The position numbers were made by a program, and so were the translations under genes. This document shows positions 36,413 through 44,404 of a stretch of 64,000 bases of DNA, piece by piece. The notes under the pieces are model-generated. The model made no database searches. It was not told the DNA's origin and saw nothing but the letters and a program-made list of their open reading frames with translations. The stretch is from NCBI RefSeq assembly GCF_003403035.1, contig NZ_QURN01000006.1, positions 186,001 through 250,000 of the forward strand, given 5' to 3'. The stretch comes from Mesorhizobium denitrificans. GTDB lineage: Bacteria > Pseudomonadota > Alphaproteobacteria > Rhizobiales > Rhizobiaceae. How positions within the stretch are numbered: the first letter of the stretch is position 1; every line of letters begins with the position of its first letter.

Positions 36413-36751
36413 TCAAATCCCTACAAAATATCGGTTAAAGCGTTCTGCAACTTCGGGATCACGCCGCATCTGTTCTATGTGCTTTCGAGCCATGTTCACG
36501 GTGCAGATTTTGGAAAGGTCAAAGGTTGGATCGCAGAATCCGATAACAACCTTTTGGGCGTAGAGCGCGGCGCTAGCGACCGTCATGGGATCGTCTGACG
36601 TCTTGACCAAGCGTAGAGCCGCCTCAAACCTCTCTCCCGCACTTGGTTGCGCGTCCATGATCATTTCGAACACGTCGGTCATAGGAAAAGGCCAATCGTT
36701 CGGCCCAACGCCTTCAAGTTGCTCTGGCGAAATCGGGATTCTGATGACCAT
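36413..36751 (-). CDS. Small protein directly upstream of the tape-measure gene
   Basis: 112 residues (MVIRIPISPEQLEGVGPNDW...). No family recognised. Position, size and 3-nt spacing are those of a tail-assembly chaperone gene, which in tailed phages sits just before the tape-measure gene. That role is inferred from place only. Helical segments occur at PSAGERFEAALRLVKTS and MARKHIEQMRRDPEVAERFN. It follows the 73-residue gene with 2 nt between. Confidence 0.6.
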   Translation of the reverse strand: MVIRIPISPEQLEGVGPNDWPFPMTDVFEMIMDAQPSAGERFEAALRLVKTSDDPMTVASAALYAQKVVIGFCDPTFDLSKICTVNMARKHIEQMRRDPEVAERFNRYFVGI

Positions 36752-36753
36752 CG

Positions 36754-36975
36754 TTAATGCCTTCCGCGCAGATAGCGCGCTGCCTCTTTGGCAGCATCAG
36801 ACAAACGAAGATCATCATTGATATGTCCGCCAGCTTGAACGCAACGCTTGATCAACATGATCGCGGCGCACTCGCTTGCTTCCCGGTCATAGTTCAATTG
36901 TGCCAGTGCGCTTAATCGCCCGATCAATTCATCGTAGTTGGCACAGCCTTCCAATTCATCGCTGATCTTGCTCAT
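36754..36975 (-). CDS. Small helical protein of the phage-type block
   Basis: 73 residues from MSKISDELEGCANYDELIGRL, chosen because an AAGGGAA site lies just upstream. The longer frame adds 32 atypical residues. Predicted as three helices with Cys residues; no family recognised. It is tightly packed with the following gene (2-nt gap), so it is probably in the same operon. Confidence 0.55.
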   Translation of the reverse strand: MSKISDELEGCANYDELIGRLSALAQLNYDREASECAAIMLIKRCVQAGGHINDDLRLSDAAKEAARYLRGRH

Positions 36976-37077
36976 TTGTCGTTCCCTTGTGGCAGCGTGG
37001 CGGTGTGGAAAATGGGTAAAAAACCACACCGCCCCGCGCCAATTGCCCGCCAGTCCACGTCCGGCGGGCATCGTTCG

Positions 37078-37473
37078 TTAACTGCCGAATGACCGGCAAT
37101 AGGCCAGATATTCGTTGTCCAGCGCGGCGCTATCGCGAACCGGTGCGGGCTGGCCGCCAAGGCTCCGGGAGTAGTTCGCATATTCGGCGTCCAACGCGGT
37201 GTGATCACGCGACATCGAATCGAACGTTGCGCGCGCATCGCGCTGCTGTTGTTCGACACGTTGAAGCGCAAGCTGTGGATTCGTCGTCACTTCGCCGATT
37301 GCGCGATATTCGGCCATCCTTGCGGCTTCATCAGCCTGTCGCTTTTGTTCGAAGTCGGCCCAATATGCCGGATCAGATGGCGATAGCGTCGGCGCGGCGT
37401 CGCTTGCGAAAAGCCCCACGCGGACGCGCTTTTCCTCATCAATAAATTCGTCGGAAGGTCGGTTATTAAGCAT
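37078..37473 (-). CDS. Protein with duplicated C-terminal ALD-x-EY-x-x-Y-x-RS motif
   Basis: 131 residues, unknown function. The C-terminus carries two copies of a short motif, ALDAEYANYSRSLGG and ALDNEYLAYCRSFGS, separated by about 10 residues. The middle is a charged helix (YWADFEQKRQADEAARMAEYRAIGE). The repeats may be paired binding elements. It lies 11 nt after the coiled-coil gene stop. Confidence 0.55.
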   Translation of the reverse strand: MLNNRPSDEFIDEEKRVRVGLFASDAAPTLSPSDPAYWADFEQKRQADEAARMAEYRAIGEVTTNPQLALQRVEQQQRDARATFDSMSRDHTALDAEYANYSRSLGGQPAPVRDSAALDNEYLAYCRSFGS

Positions 37474-37484
37474 TGTCTAATTCC

Positions 37485-38318
37485 TTATGCTGCCTGTTTT
37501 GCTTTCGCGGCTTCAACGAATGCGCGTGCGGCTTCTGCACCAGCGCGCGCGGCTTGTTCAAATGTGCCGCCGTCGAGAATCGTTCGACGTGCTGCGGCCA
37601 TCGCGGCGGGTACGGCGATCTTGCCAAACCCATCGAGAATGCACCGATGGTCGGCATCGAAGGCCGCTCGTTCCGCGTCGCGCGCCAATCGTTCACGCCG
37701 TAGGCGCGCCGGTGTTTCGTCACGATACGCCTTCGCGGCGGCGTCCAATTGCTCGCGCTTGTTGACGGCTTCGGTCATCGCCTTCGCGACACGCTCAAGC
37801 TGTGCAGCCAAATCTCCGGATATGCCCGCGTGATCGACGCTGATTTCGACCAACGGCGGCTCGTCATCCAATGCCCGATGCGCGTCGATCATATTCCGGT
37901 TCGCAATCGAATAGGCTGTGATCGTCGCCGCCGCCTTTTCAAATTGCGGTGCGAGCGCGTGAAGCTTTTTGAGGCAGCTTTCGTAACTTTCCGCTGCCGA
38001 CGCGCGGGCGGCAAGTTTGGCGGCGCGATCTTCGCTTTCCTGTCGCGCATCGCGCAATACCTCAAGGCGCGGAATGGCGTTGCGCATTTTTTCAAGTTCG
38101 ACTTCGCCTTCATACAAAGCGCTTTGCGCAACGACTGATTTGTTCAAATCAATGGTGGGATCGCCGATAAATTTGTGTTCGTCGTCAAGGTATCCTTGAA
38201 TATCCGCGACGCGCCTTCCCGCTTCCGCGATAAGGTCGGAAAGTTCGGAAGCGGTGTGACTGGCATCCGGTGCTAGAGCCTGCACGACGCGTCGCAAAAT
38301 CGTTTCAAAATTATCCAT
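37485..38318 (-). CDS. Coiled-coil protein of the phage-type block
   Basis: 277 residues dominated by heptad-like helices (about 20-140 and 165-277; e.g. ALYEGEVELEKMRNAIPRLEVLRDARQESEDRAAKL, AAQLERVAKAMTEAVNKREQLDAAAKAYRDETPARLRRERLARDAERAAF). The C-terminal tail is Ala/Arg-rich. No family recognised. Place after the TerS-like gene and length would suit a scaffold or capsid-size factor, but nothing in the sequence proves that. Confidence 0.6.
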   Translation of the reverse strand: MDNFETILRRVVQALAPDASHTASELSDLIAEAGRRVADIQGYLDDEHKFIGDPTIDLNKSVVAQSALYEGEVELEKMRNAIPRLEVLRDARQESEDRAAKLAARASAAESYESCLKKLHALAPQFEKAAATITAYSIANRNMIDAHRALDDEPPLVEISVDHAGISGDLAAQLERVAKAMTEAVNKREQLDAAAKAYRDETPARLRRERLARDAERAAFDADHRCILDGFGKIAVPAAMAAARRTILDGGTFEQAARAGAEAARAFVEAAKAKQAA

Positions 38319-38331
38319 TTTAGAATTCCTT

Positions 38332-38709
38332 TCAGTGTGGACCAGAATTAACCATTGCGGCGAAAGCTTCGGCTTTTTCTTGCGTGGTCATGCCGCTCAA
38401 AGCGCCGTGGTCAGTAACTGGCGGGCGGCGCGCGTCTTCGATTACAGTCCGATCACTCCAAATCGCCAAAGCGCGACCGGCTAATTCGATAGCGGCGGTC
38501 TTGGAATGCATGGTGATTGTAGGTGCGCCGAACCGGTCAAACTTGATTGAGGCGATGGAAAACTTTACCGCGTCCGGCAGACTTCGAAGCTTCTCCGGTA
38601 CGGGTCGTCCGTCACTCACTGCGATAGCAGCAAGCGCATCGACGGGGTTCGCGGCGATCAATGTCGCCAGCGCCGCCATCAGAGTTTTCGGATCAAGATC
38701 GTCGCTCAT
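38332..38709 (-). CDS. TerS-like protein (small terminase C-terminal type segment)
   Basis: 125 residues. The region 14-88 contains LIAANPVDALAAIAVSDGRP, then LPDAVKFSIASIKFDRFGAPTITMHSKTAAIELAGRAL. The order 'strand, strand, x-H-x-K-x-x-A-x-E-L-x-G-R' is what I know from Terminase_2-type small terminase subunits (I-R/K-L-H-D-K-x-x-A-L-E-L-L-G-R-H-L). Small terminases recognise packaging sites. The usual N-terminal helix-turn-helix is not evident, so it is short or atypical. It overlaps the preceding gene by 4 nt (ATGA). Confidence 0.5.
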   Translation of the reverse strand: MSDDLDPKTLMAALATLIAANPVDALAAIAVSDGRPVPEKLRSLPDAVKFSIASIKFDRFGAPTITMHSKTAAIELAGRALAIWSDRTVIEDARRPPVTDHGALSGMTTQEKAEAFAAMVNSGPH

Positions 38710-38999
38710 GCGGCAAGCCCCTGAAACCGGCGATAGCGGTCGAGTTTTGCCAGCAATGATTCTAAACGGGTGAGCATCGCCGGATAACTCGCAGGGAGAG
38801 GCTTGGCGTCGTTAATCCATTCGCGTTCTGCGCTTTCGATCCAAGCAATCAAAATGGCGGCGCGCCGTGCGTAAATCAGGATGTCACCGGTCAACGGGAC
38901 GCCGCGAAAGTCGTCAGCCCAACCGGCAAGCGTTTCCTTGACCTGACGCGCAAGGTTGGTCCGACCGTCCAGACGTTCGATTGCGGTAATTTCGCTCAT
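38706..38999 (-). CDS. Small phage-type protein upstream of the TerS-like gene
   Basis: 97 residues from MSEITAIERLDGRTNLARQV, behind an AAAGG site. It has a helical pattern (NLARQVKETLAGWADDF, GDILIYARRAAILIAWIESAERE, YPAMLTRLESLLAKLDRYRRF). It resembles unnamed small proteins that precede terminase genes in alphaproteobacterial phages. It is translationally coupled to the TerS-like gene. Confidence 0.6.
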   Translation of the reverse strand: MSEITAIERLDGRTNLARQVKETLAGWADDFRGVPLTGDILIYARRAAILIAWIESAEREWINDAKPLPASYPAMLTRLESLLAKLDRYRRFQGLAA

Positions 39000-39185
39000 T
39001 TTCGACCTTTTTCGCGCTAAGTTGGGTCTTTCGTAAGACACTAGCACGGTCGGCGGTCGCTAAGTAATTGGGAAGATTAGTCTAAGGACTATGCAAACAG
39101 CGTTCGTTTGCGCCTTGTATCAGCGCCAAGTGATTATGATCCACGGCATCGGCGAGGGCGAATCAAAAGCTGGTCGTGTTCCAAA

Positions 39186-39455
39186 TTACAGCGGAAAGAG
39201 TTTGTGCAATGCTCTGAGCATGCGCTGACATTCTTCGGGATTATCGGACCACTTGCACTTTACGTTTTCCAACGCGTCGCGAGAATCGTCTCGTTTAATG
39301 GCGCTGACTTCCTCAAGAGATAACTCTCTCTTGATTCCGTCCGCTTCTTCGATCGTACACGCATTCTCTGTGCATCTAATGACCTTAGCGAAAGCTTGGG
39401 TAGAGACTAACCCAACAAATAGTATCACCGTTCCTAGTGATATTTTCCAAAACAC
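39186..39455 (-). CDS. Small exported protein between the origin and the phage-type block
   Basis: 89 residues starting at GTG behind a GGGAG site. Signal peptide MFWKISLGTVILFVGLVSTQAFA, then a short Cys-rich domain with two Cys pairs (CTENAC, CKWSDNPEEC). No family recognised. It stands alone, flanked left by a 187-bp non-coding stretch and right by the iteron region. Confidence 0.5.
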   Translation of the reverse strand: MFWKISLGTVILFVGLVSTQAFAKVIRCTENACTIEEADGIKRELSLEEVSAIKRDDSRDALENVKCKWSDNPEECQRMLRALHKLFPL

Positions 39456-39544
39456 AATTTAAGCTCCCATTTTTGATTATGCCAATTTTGAAGAATAATT
39501 TGTTGCCAAATTCTTATTCGTTTTATGTGTGGATAGACGATGGA

Positions 39545-39816
39545 TACCCACACGTGGGGAAGTAATTGTAATAGTTAGATATTTTAATCGAAGCGTGTGG
39601 GTGTGTGGGTAAAATCCCATAGTGGGCAAACATATACCTATGACGCTCACAGTTTTGATTTCTAAAATTCCGATCCTTTGCTTTTCACATATTTAAGAAT
39701 CTACCCACACTACCCACACTACCCACACGAATTGCGGGAGAACGCAGGAATTAATTGGGGATCAAACCGTGTGGGTAACTGTGGAGCTAATATACCGTTA
39801 CCCACACTACCCACAC
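39545..39816. repeat. Iteron cluster: nine copies of TACCCACAC / GTGTGGGTA (candidate replication origin)
   Basis: The 9-mer TACCCACAC occurs in top orientation at 39545, 39702, 39711, 39720, 39799 and 39808, and inverted (GTGTGGGTA) at 39603 and 39769, with a one-mismatch inverted copy at 39595. Copies at 39702-39728 are exactly tandem, as are 39799-39816. AT-rich segments (39560-39592, 39612-39700) separate the groups. Phased repeats next to an AT-rich stretch and a primase/helicase gene are the classic layout of a satellite or plasmid origin. The rightmost copies are inside the 3' end of the primase gene and encode its GVGSVGNG tail. Confidence 0.75.
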
Positions 39817-42112
39817 CGCCGTAGTCATTGTCCGCCGCCATCTGTGCATTCCTAAATGCGTTTGCAGCGTCGATAATCTGCTGTTTGATGGTGCTAGGAG
39901 CCATCTTGGCGATGTCATCTTTGTTGATCGCCGTGTTAACGATAAGCACGCCGCACCATTTATCGGTGGTGCGCCTTAACTGTATTCCGGTTTGTCGAAT
40001 TCCTGCCCGCCGCACCATGTGGTTCAAAGCAGCGTCCTTCGGCATTTCATCGGTCCGGGACGCAATATAACTTTTAAGATCATACATACCGGCAAGATCA
40101 CCGGGCCAATTCGCCGCGAAGTCGATGACTGCTTTTTCGGCTTCGCTTCTCAAGGAATCTAGCGCAACGGCCCGCATTTCGTTTCGTGGGGCGTGCATAC
40201 CGGGATTGAAGCCCTCAAGCGAATACATATACAAGAATGTCTGAATCGACGCGATGAATAGCGGATCGTGCTTGAGACGATGAAGTTCGGCATAAAAGCT
40301 TTCTTCGAGCTTGTGGTCCGGACCTTTGATGAAAACCCAACGTCGATCTGTTTCGTCAAATGCCATCCCGTCGTCATGGTTCGAACACACAAACCATCGG
40401 GTGCAATTCTGCTCGACGACCATCGCACCATATTTATTGTTGATAACGCGGTGGGAGGCGGTCAGCATAGATTTGACAGCGTCGATACGATCGTACTTGC
40501 CGCCCGTTCCTATCCGGATTTCATCCACAATCGCGAAGATTTTTTGTGATAGCGGCCCGTTAAACCCTGTCCCCAAAAGCATCTCTGGTTGGCAGCTAAG
40601 CGCGACGTACCCTTTAAAAGTTTCGCTGATGATTTCTGCAAGTGTGCCGCGTCCCGTTCCCGTGATCGGCGAGACGTGGAAGAATCCGAAATGTGGTAGG
40701 ATGTCAGGATGCTGAAAGGCATGCGCGAGCCATTGAAGAAACAGCCGGCTTTCTTCCTCAACGGGAAATAGATACTTGACCAGATCGAGGAACGACTTGA
40801 TCCGTTTTTCATAGTCAAGCGGCGGCAACATCAAATCGAAACCACGCCATAGGTTGACGCCCGATTTCCCATCAGGAGAAGCACAAAACGGAGAATGGTT
40901 TGGACGCCACGTCGCTACTTGAGCGAATTTTGCTGACTTGCTCTTGATCCAAACTGGAAGGGCCGGAATACTCTTTGGTTTTCCCTTGTCATCAATGGTT
41001 TCAGTTTCGCACGCTGCATAAACAACGGCTGCTGCTTTGTTGAGGTATGCTTCTTTCGTTTGCAGATCGACGGTATATGTTCCGCCTACCATAACTAGAT
41101 GCGCTTCCATTTCAGCGAGCGTGTACAAAGGCCGTGGGTTTTCTCTGTCAGGTGTGCCGAAGTCATAGACTCTATCAACGCGCGCTCGCGCATCTTCGAT
41201 TTCGTCACGCAATAAGGCATCGCGACCGTGGCGCTTCGTGTAATTGTTCCAGAAAGGCGACTCTCGCAATACCCTGTTCATCAGATCGGCATTCCGACCG
41301 CACCAAAAAGCAAGGTGATGGAGGAACGCCATCAGCGCCGCACTACGATCAAACGCATCGTTGCTGGACGCATATCGTTGCGCGAGAATTATCTCGCTAC
41401 CTACCCAAAATGCTCTTAGTGGAATTTTCTCCGCGCCGACTGGCAAAGGTCCGTTGAACAGGGGTGCAGCGGACTGGCGATCACTGGCCGCCAACATCTT
41501 GTCTTTTAGCTTTTCGATGCTCCAATCGCGTCCCGTGTATCGTGGGTCAAACTCGCCGTCGAAATCGACCTCTCCCGCTTGTTCCTTGGTCGGCACATGT
41601 TGCAAGAGTTGGGCGCTGCAATCGACATCAAAGTCGCCGCTGAAACCGTAACCAAGCGCGACGAATCTTTTTGTCGTGTAAAATTCCTGCCACTTTTCTC
41701 CACTGCGTCCGGGCGAATCGAACTTGTGCGCGCGATCCTTCAAAAGCTGCTGATCGCAGCGCCCCATGACGTGATAGCCGGTCCCGCTGATCGACACTTC
41801 CGCAGCCGCACCCAAGTCGGCGAAGGATTTCAGAATCTCATACGCTTCCGGGGTGTAGTTGCCCGTCGCATGATCACGGCAAGCGTCGAGATCGTAGAAA
41901 AAGTATGGGTCGTCGTCACACAGAACGAAACCGACACGGCGACTATATTTCTGTGCTGCCGCTTGAGCGTCGGCGTGCGACATCCAATTGTCAGGGTCAT
42001 GGGCGCTAATTTCGTAACCGTGTTCTGGATGGCAAGGAACCTTGCGCGGCTTTTTCCCTGTCTCCGGGACTTCCATCCAGCAAATGAATTGTTTTCGTGA
42101 GAAGATCGACAC
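39719..42112 (-). CDS. Primase-polymerase/SF3 helicase replication protein (DUF5906 type)
   Basis: 797-residue replication initiator. The N-terminal PrimPol-like domain has the catalytic acidic pair in FFYDLDACRD (74-76) and the SGTGYH motif (109-114). After a linker comes a D5/SF3-type helicase: Walker A region SPITGTGRGTLAEII (481-495), Walker B KIFAIVDEI and motif C-like RWFVCSNHDDG (about 573-580). Walker A has Arg where Lys is usual. It starts with GTG, with GGAG 8 nt upstream. It would prime and unwind DNA at the neighbouring iterons, as P4 alpha and PICI initiators do. Confidence 0.85.
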   Translation of the reverse strand: MSIFSRKQFICWMEVPETGKKPRKVPCHPEHGYEISAHDPDNWMSHADAQAAAQKYSRRVGFVLCDDDPYFFYDLDACRDHATGNYTPEAYEILKSFADLGAAAEVSISGTGYHVMGRCDQQLLKDRAHKFDSPGRSGEKWQEFYTTKRFVALGYGFSGDFDVDCSAQLLQHVPTKEQAGEVDFDGEFDPRYTGRDWSIEKLKDKMLAASDRQSAAPLFNGPLPVGAEKIPLRAFWVGSEIILAQRYASSNDAFDRSAALMAFLHHLAFWCGRNADLMNRVLRESPFWNNYTKRHGRDALLRDEIEDARARVDRVYDFGTPDRENPRPLYTLAEMEAHLVMVGGTYTVDLQTKEAYLNKAAAVVYAACETETIDDKGKPKSIPALPVWIKSKSAKFAQVATWRPNHSPFCASPDGKSGVNLWRGFDLMLPPLDYEKRIKSFLDLVKYLFPVEEESRLFLQWLAHAFQHPDILPHFGFFHVSPITGTGRGTLAEIISETFKGYVALSCQPEMLLGTGFNGPLSQKIFAIVDEIRIGTGGKYDRIDAVKSMLTASHRVINNKYGAMVVEQNCTRWFVCSNHDDGMAFDETDRRWVFIKGPDHKLEESFYAELHRLKHDPLFIASIQTFLYMYSLEGFNPGMHAPRNEMRAVALDSLRSEAEKAVIDFAANWPGDLAGMYDLKSYIASRTDEMPKDAALNHMVRRAGIRQTGIQLRRTTDKWCGVLIVNTAINKDDIAKMAPSTIKQQIIDAANAFRNAQMAADNDYGGVGSVGNGILAPQLPTRFDPQLIPAFSRNSCG

Positions 42113-42163
42113 TTGGGGCGCTCCGATTGACAGTGCGCGCGCGGCTCTCTATAACCACAACTG

Positions 42164-42186
42164 CACTTGCGTTGCATTCGCAACTG
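42164..42186. promoter_or_regulatory. Dyad upstream of the primase gene, possible operator
   Basis: CACTTGCG-N7-CGCAACTG is an 8-bp dyad with one mismatch, about 50 nt upstream of the primase GTG. It sits in the only gap between the AlpA-like gene and the primase gene, where a regulator of replication would bind. No direct evidence of function. Confidence 0.35.
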
Positions 42187-42206
42187 TGTTTCTGATGAAC
42201 TTGGAT

Positions 42207-42239
42207 AAAAAAGGCGCGATGCTCGGTTCGCGCCTTTTT
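42207..42239. terminator. Bidirectional terminator after the AlpA-like gene
   Basis: Stem GGCGCG/CGCGCC extended by A6 and T5, loop about 10 nt. It ends the integrase-regulator transcript on the minus strand just before the primase promoter region. Confidence 0.85.
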
Positions 42240-42240
42240 C

Positions 42241-42435
42241 TTATGCCGCTTGCGCGCCGTGATCGCGCTCGTTTGCGGCGATCCAGTCAGCCTCGGCCTG
42301 CTTTGAAATGAAAATTTTGTTGCCGATAAGCATGTCGCGGGGGGCTCGACCGTACTTGCGCAAGTTGTAATAGCTAGCGCGGCAAAGCTTCCATTTGGCG
42401 AGAAATTCCTTGAGGGTTAGGCGGTCCGTTTCCAT
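42241..42435 (-). CDS. AlpA-like DNA-binding regulator/excisionase
   Basis: 64 residues from METDRLTLKEFLAKWKLCRASYYNLRKYGRAPRDM, with CGGAG upstream. The pattern helix-turn-helix (LKEFLAKWKLCRASYYNLRK) followed by GRAPRDMLIGNKIFISKQAEADWIAA is typical of the AlpA/MerR-like excisionase group found in P4-type satellites. AlpA activates the satellite integrase gene or excision. It is third in the integrase operon. Confidence 0.75.
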   Translation of the reverse strand: METDRLTLKEFLAKWKLCRASYYNLRKYGRAPRDMLIGNKIFISKQAEADWIAANERDHGAQAA

Positions 42436-42515
42436 TTGTTGCTCCGTGTCTTTGACTGCGATGAGCAACAAATGACACAACAGTGGACTGTGTCGGGAGG
42501 GTACGAATAACGTAT

Positions 42516-42998
42516 TCAAACCCTGCGTTTGTTTTGCCGGCGCGACGCCTCTTTGCGCTGCTTTCTTGCAAGGTTCTTTATTGCTTCACGTACAGCGTCG
42601 CTGTCTATATCACCATCAAAAGAGCCCTTGGCGCATTGGCAAGCTCGCTCAACCATCTCGGATTTCGATGCGGTCGAAAGCCAAGGGTCATGAGGTAGAT
42701 TCAGTTTTCGACGTTGCTCAAATGCTACGTATATCTCCACGGCGTGATGAACAGCGGCGTCCTTTTGACCGCCCGGTTTCTTCGACGACGCTAGAACCAT
42801 GTCAGCATCAACGTCCAAACCCATCGCCCTCAACTCGCTCACGATACGATCGATTTTACCTCGCCTAAACTCTCGGAAAGCATGCACACTTATGCTGGAA
42901 GACTCCTTGTTGAGCCCTGTTTCCAACATCGCGTAGACGGTTCGGCTCATCTCACCCCATGGAGTCAGTTTAGGCAATGCTGGATTTCGCTTCGTCAT
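42516..42998 (-). CDS. Small protein between integrase and AlpA-like gene
   Basis: 160 residues, unknown function. Starts MTKRNPALPKLTPWGEMSRTVY and overlaps the integrase stop by ATGA, so translation is coupled. Middle part is helical (FREFRRGKIDRIVSELRAMGLDVD) and the C-terminus is very basic (RKQRKEASRRQNKRRV), which may bind nucleic acid. Confidence 0.6.
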   Translation of the reverse strand: MTKRNPALPKLTPWGEMSRTVYAMLETGLNKESSSISVHAFREFRRGKIDRIVSELRAMGLDVDADMVLASSKKPGGQKDAAVHHAVEIYVAFEQRRKLNLPHDPWLSTASKSEMVERACQCAKGSFDGDIDSDAVREAIKNLARKQRKEASRRQNKRRV

Positions 42999-44251
42999 CT
43001 TAGCACCGCCAAATTATCTTTCGCGAAACCGAAGCGCGGCGCGGATGCGCGAACTGCTTCGGCAACATACGACGGCGCAAGATGACCGTAATGCTTCTCG
43101 ACCATCCGCGTGTCGGCATGTCCTAAATTGCGAGCAACTACCATCAACGGCATTCCGCCCATAACCGACAACGACGCCCACGTGTGCCTAAGACCGTGAA
43201 ATCCGACGGGTGGTGAAATCTTGGCGTTCTTGCACGCCGCTGCCATTGGTCGAAGCTGATGGCAGTCGCCCCATGCGCTGCCGTCCTCCTTAAAGAACAA
43301 CGTCTCTGATCCGGCTCGACCGGCAGTCAGTCGCTTAAAGAGTTCTGCACCATCGTCGGTCAGAATAATGTGCCGTGGTTTGCCCGATTTGCTTTGGCGG
43401 ATGGTCACAGTTGCGTTGTCAGAATGAAAGTCGGCAACTCTCATCGCCGCCAGTTCGCTATAACGTGCGCCGGTTTCCAACGCGGCTTGCACAAGCTGGC
43501 GAAATGGCGGTTCGCATGCGTTCACGAGACGTTGGCATTCCTTCACTTCAAGACATTGCACGCGCGCCGCGTCGACGCCTTCAAACGGTTCGACTCTACG
43601 CCAAGCTATGTCAGATGAAACGTGACCCTCACGGAAAGCATGGTTCAATGCCGCTTTTAGAATCGTTGCAGTTCGATTTGCCGTGGCTTTCCTCTTGCGC
43701 AGCGCGTCGGGATCATCGCTAGGCATTTCCCGGAACTTAGGTTCGCTGCCTTTCTTTGAACGCAGGCGAGGGGGCGTCTTAATCAGCTTTTGAATCCAGT
43801 CGCGAATATCCTTTGCCGTCAGATCGGCGACTTGGGTTTTGCCGAGGGTAGGGATGATCAACGCTTCTGCACGATAGCGCGCATCCTGTGCAGATTTTCG
43901 ATGTCCTTCCATCCATGTTAAATAGTCAGCGATGGCGTCCGCGACGGTGATTGGCCTTTTCGGTTCGCCAGCTTTCTTGTGAAGGTCGCGGATGTGATCT
44001 TGTGCCTGCCAGAAATCTAGAACGTCCTTACCATTTGCGTCAGCCGTATCATCGGCGGTCGCGAACGTTTCCAGCGAATAGTGCCCATCGCCTTCATAAC
44101 GACGGACACACCACACGCCGCATGTGCGGTTCTTGCGGTAGCCAATGTAAAGCTCGCCCGTGACTTGCTTGAAATATGGCTTGCGACGGACCGCGAGTTT
44201 CTCGCGCGCGGTCCGAGATTCCAGCTTCGCATCACGAATGCGCCGTGCCAT
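42995..44251 (-). CDS. int: Tyrosine-type site-specific integrase
   Basis: Recombinase that inserts and excises the element at tRNA-Glu. 418 residues with an N-terminal arm-binding/DUF4102-less start, a core-binding SAM-like domain (about 100-215), and the catalytic domain. Catalytic residues: Arg263 in ETGARYSELAAM, Lys in RQSKSGKPR (288/291), HGLRH (352-356), His378 in LGHAD and the nucleophile Tyr388 in EKHYGHLAP. It reads away from attR and into the element. It is opposite the tRNA end, an arrangement seen in some islands. Confidence 0.95.
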   Translation of the reverse strand: MARRIRDAKLESRTAREKLAVRRKPYFKQVTGELYIGYRKNRTCGVWCVRRYEGDGHYSLETFATADDTADANGKDVLDFWQAQDHIRDLHKKAGEPKRPITVADAIADYLTWMEGHRKSAQDARYRAEALIIPTLGKTQVADLTAKDIRDWIQKLIKTPPRLRSKKGSEPKFREMPSDDPDALRKRKATANRTATILKAALNHAFREGHVSSDIAWRRVEPFEGVDAARVQCLEVKECQRLVNACEPPFRQLVQAALETGARYSELAAMRVADFHSDNATVTIRQSKSGKPRHIILTDDGAELFKRLTAGRAGSETLFFKEDGSAWGDCHQLRPMAAACKNAKISPPVGFHGLRHTWASLSVMGGMPLMVVARNLGHADTRMVEKHYGHLAPSYVAEAVRASAPRFGFAKDNLAVLR

Positions 44252-44404
44252 TTGCCAACCCCGTGTCCAACATGTGACCCAATGTACCGGGATGGACAGG
44301 GATTTGCAATAGACCGCACGAGGCTGTACAAATTTCTAGAAAACTTGTTAAATCAATTGGTTATATAGAACGTGGGTGATACGAGGATAGACAGTTTATA
44401 AGTT

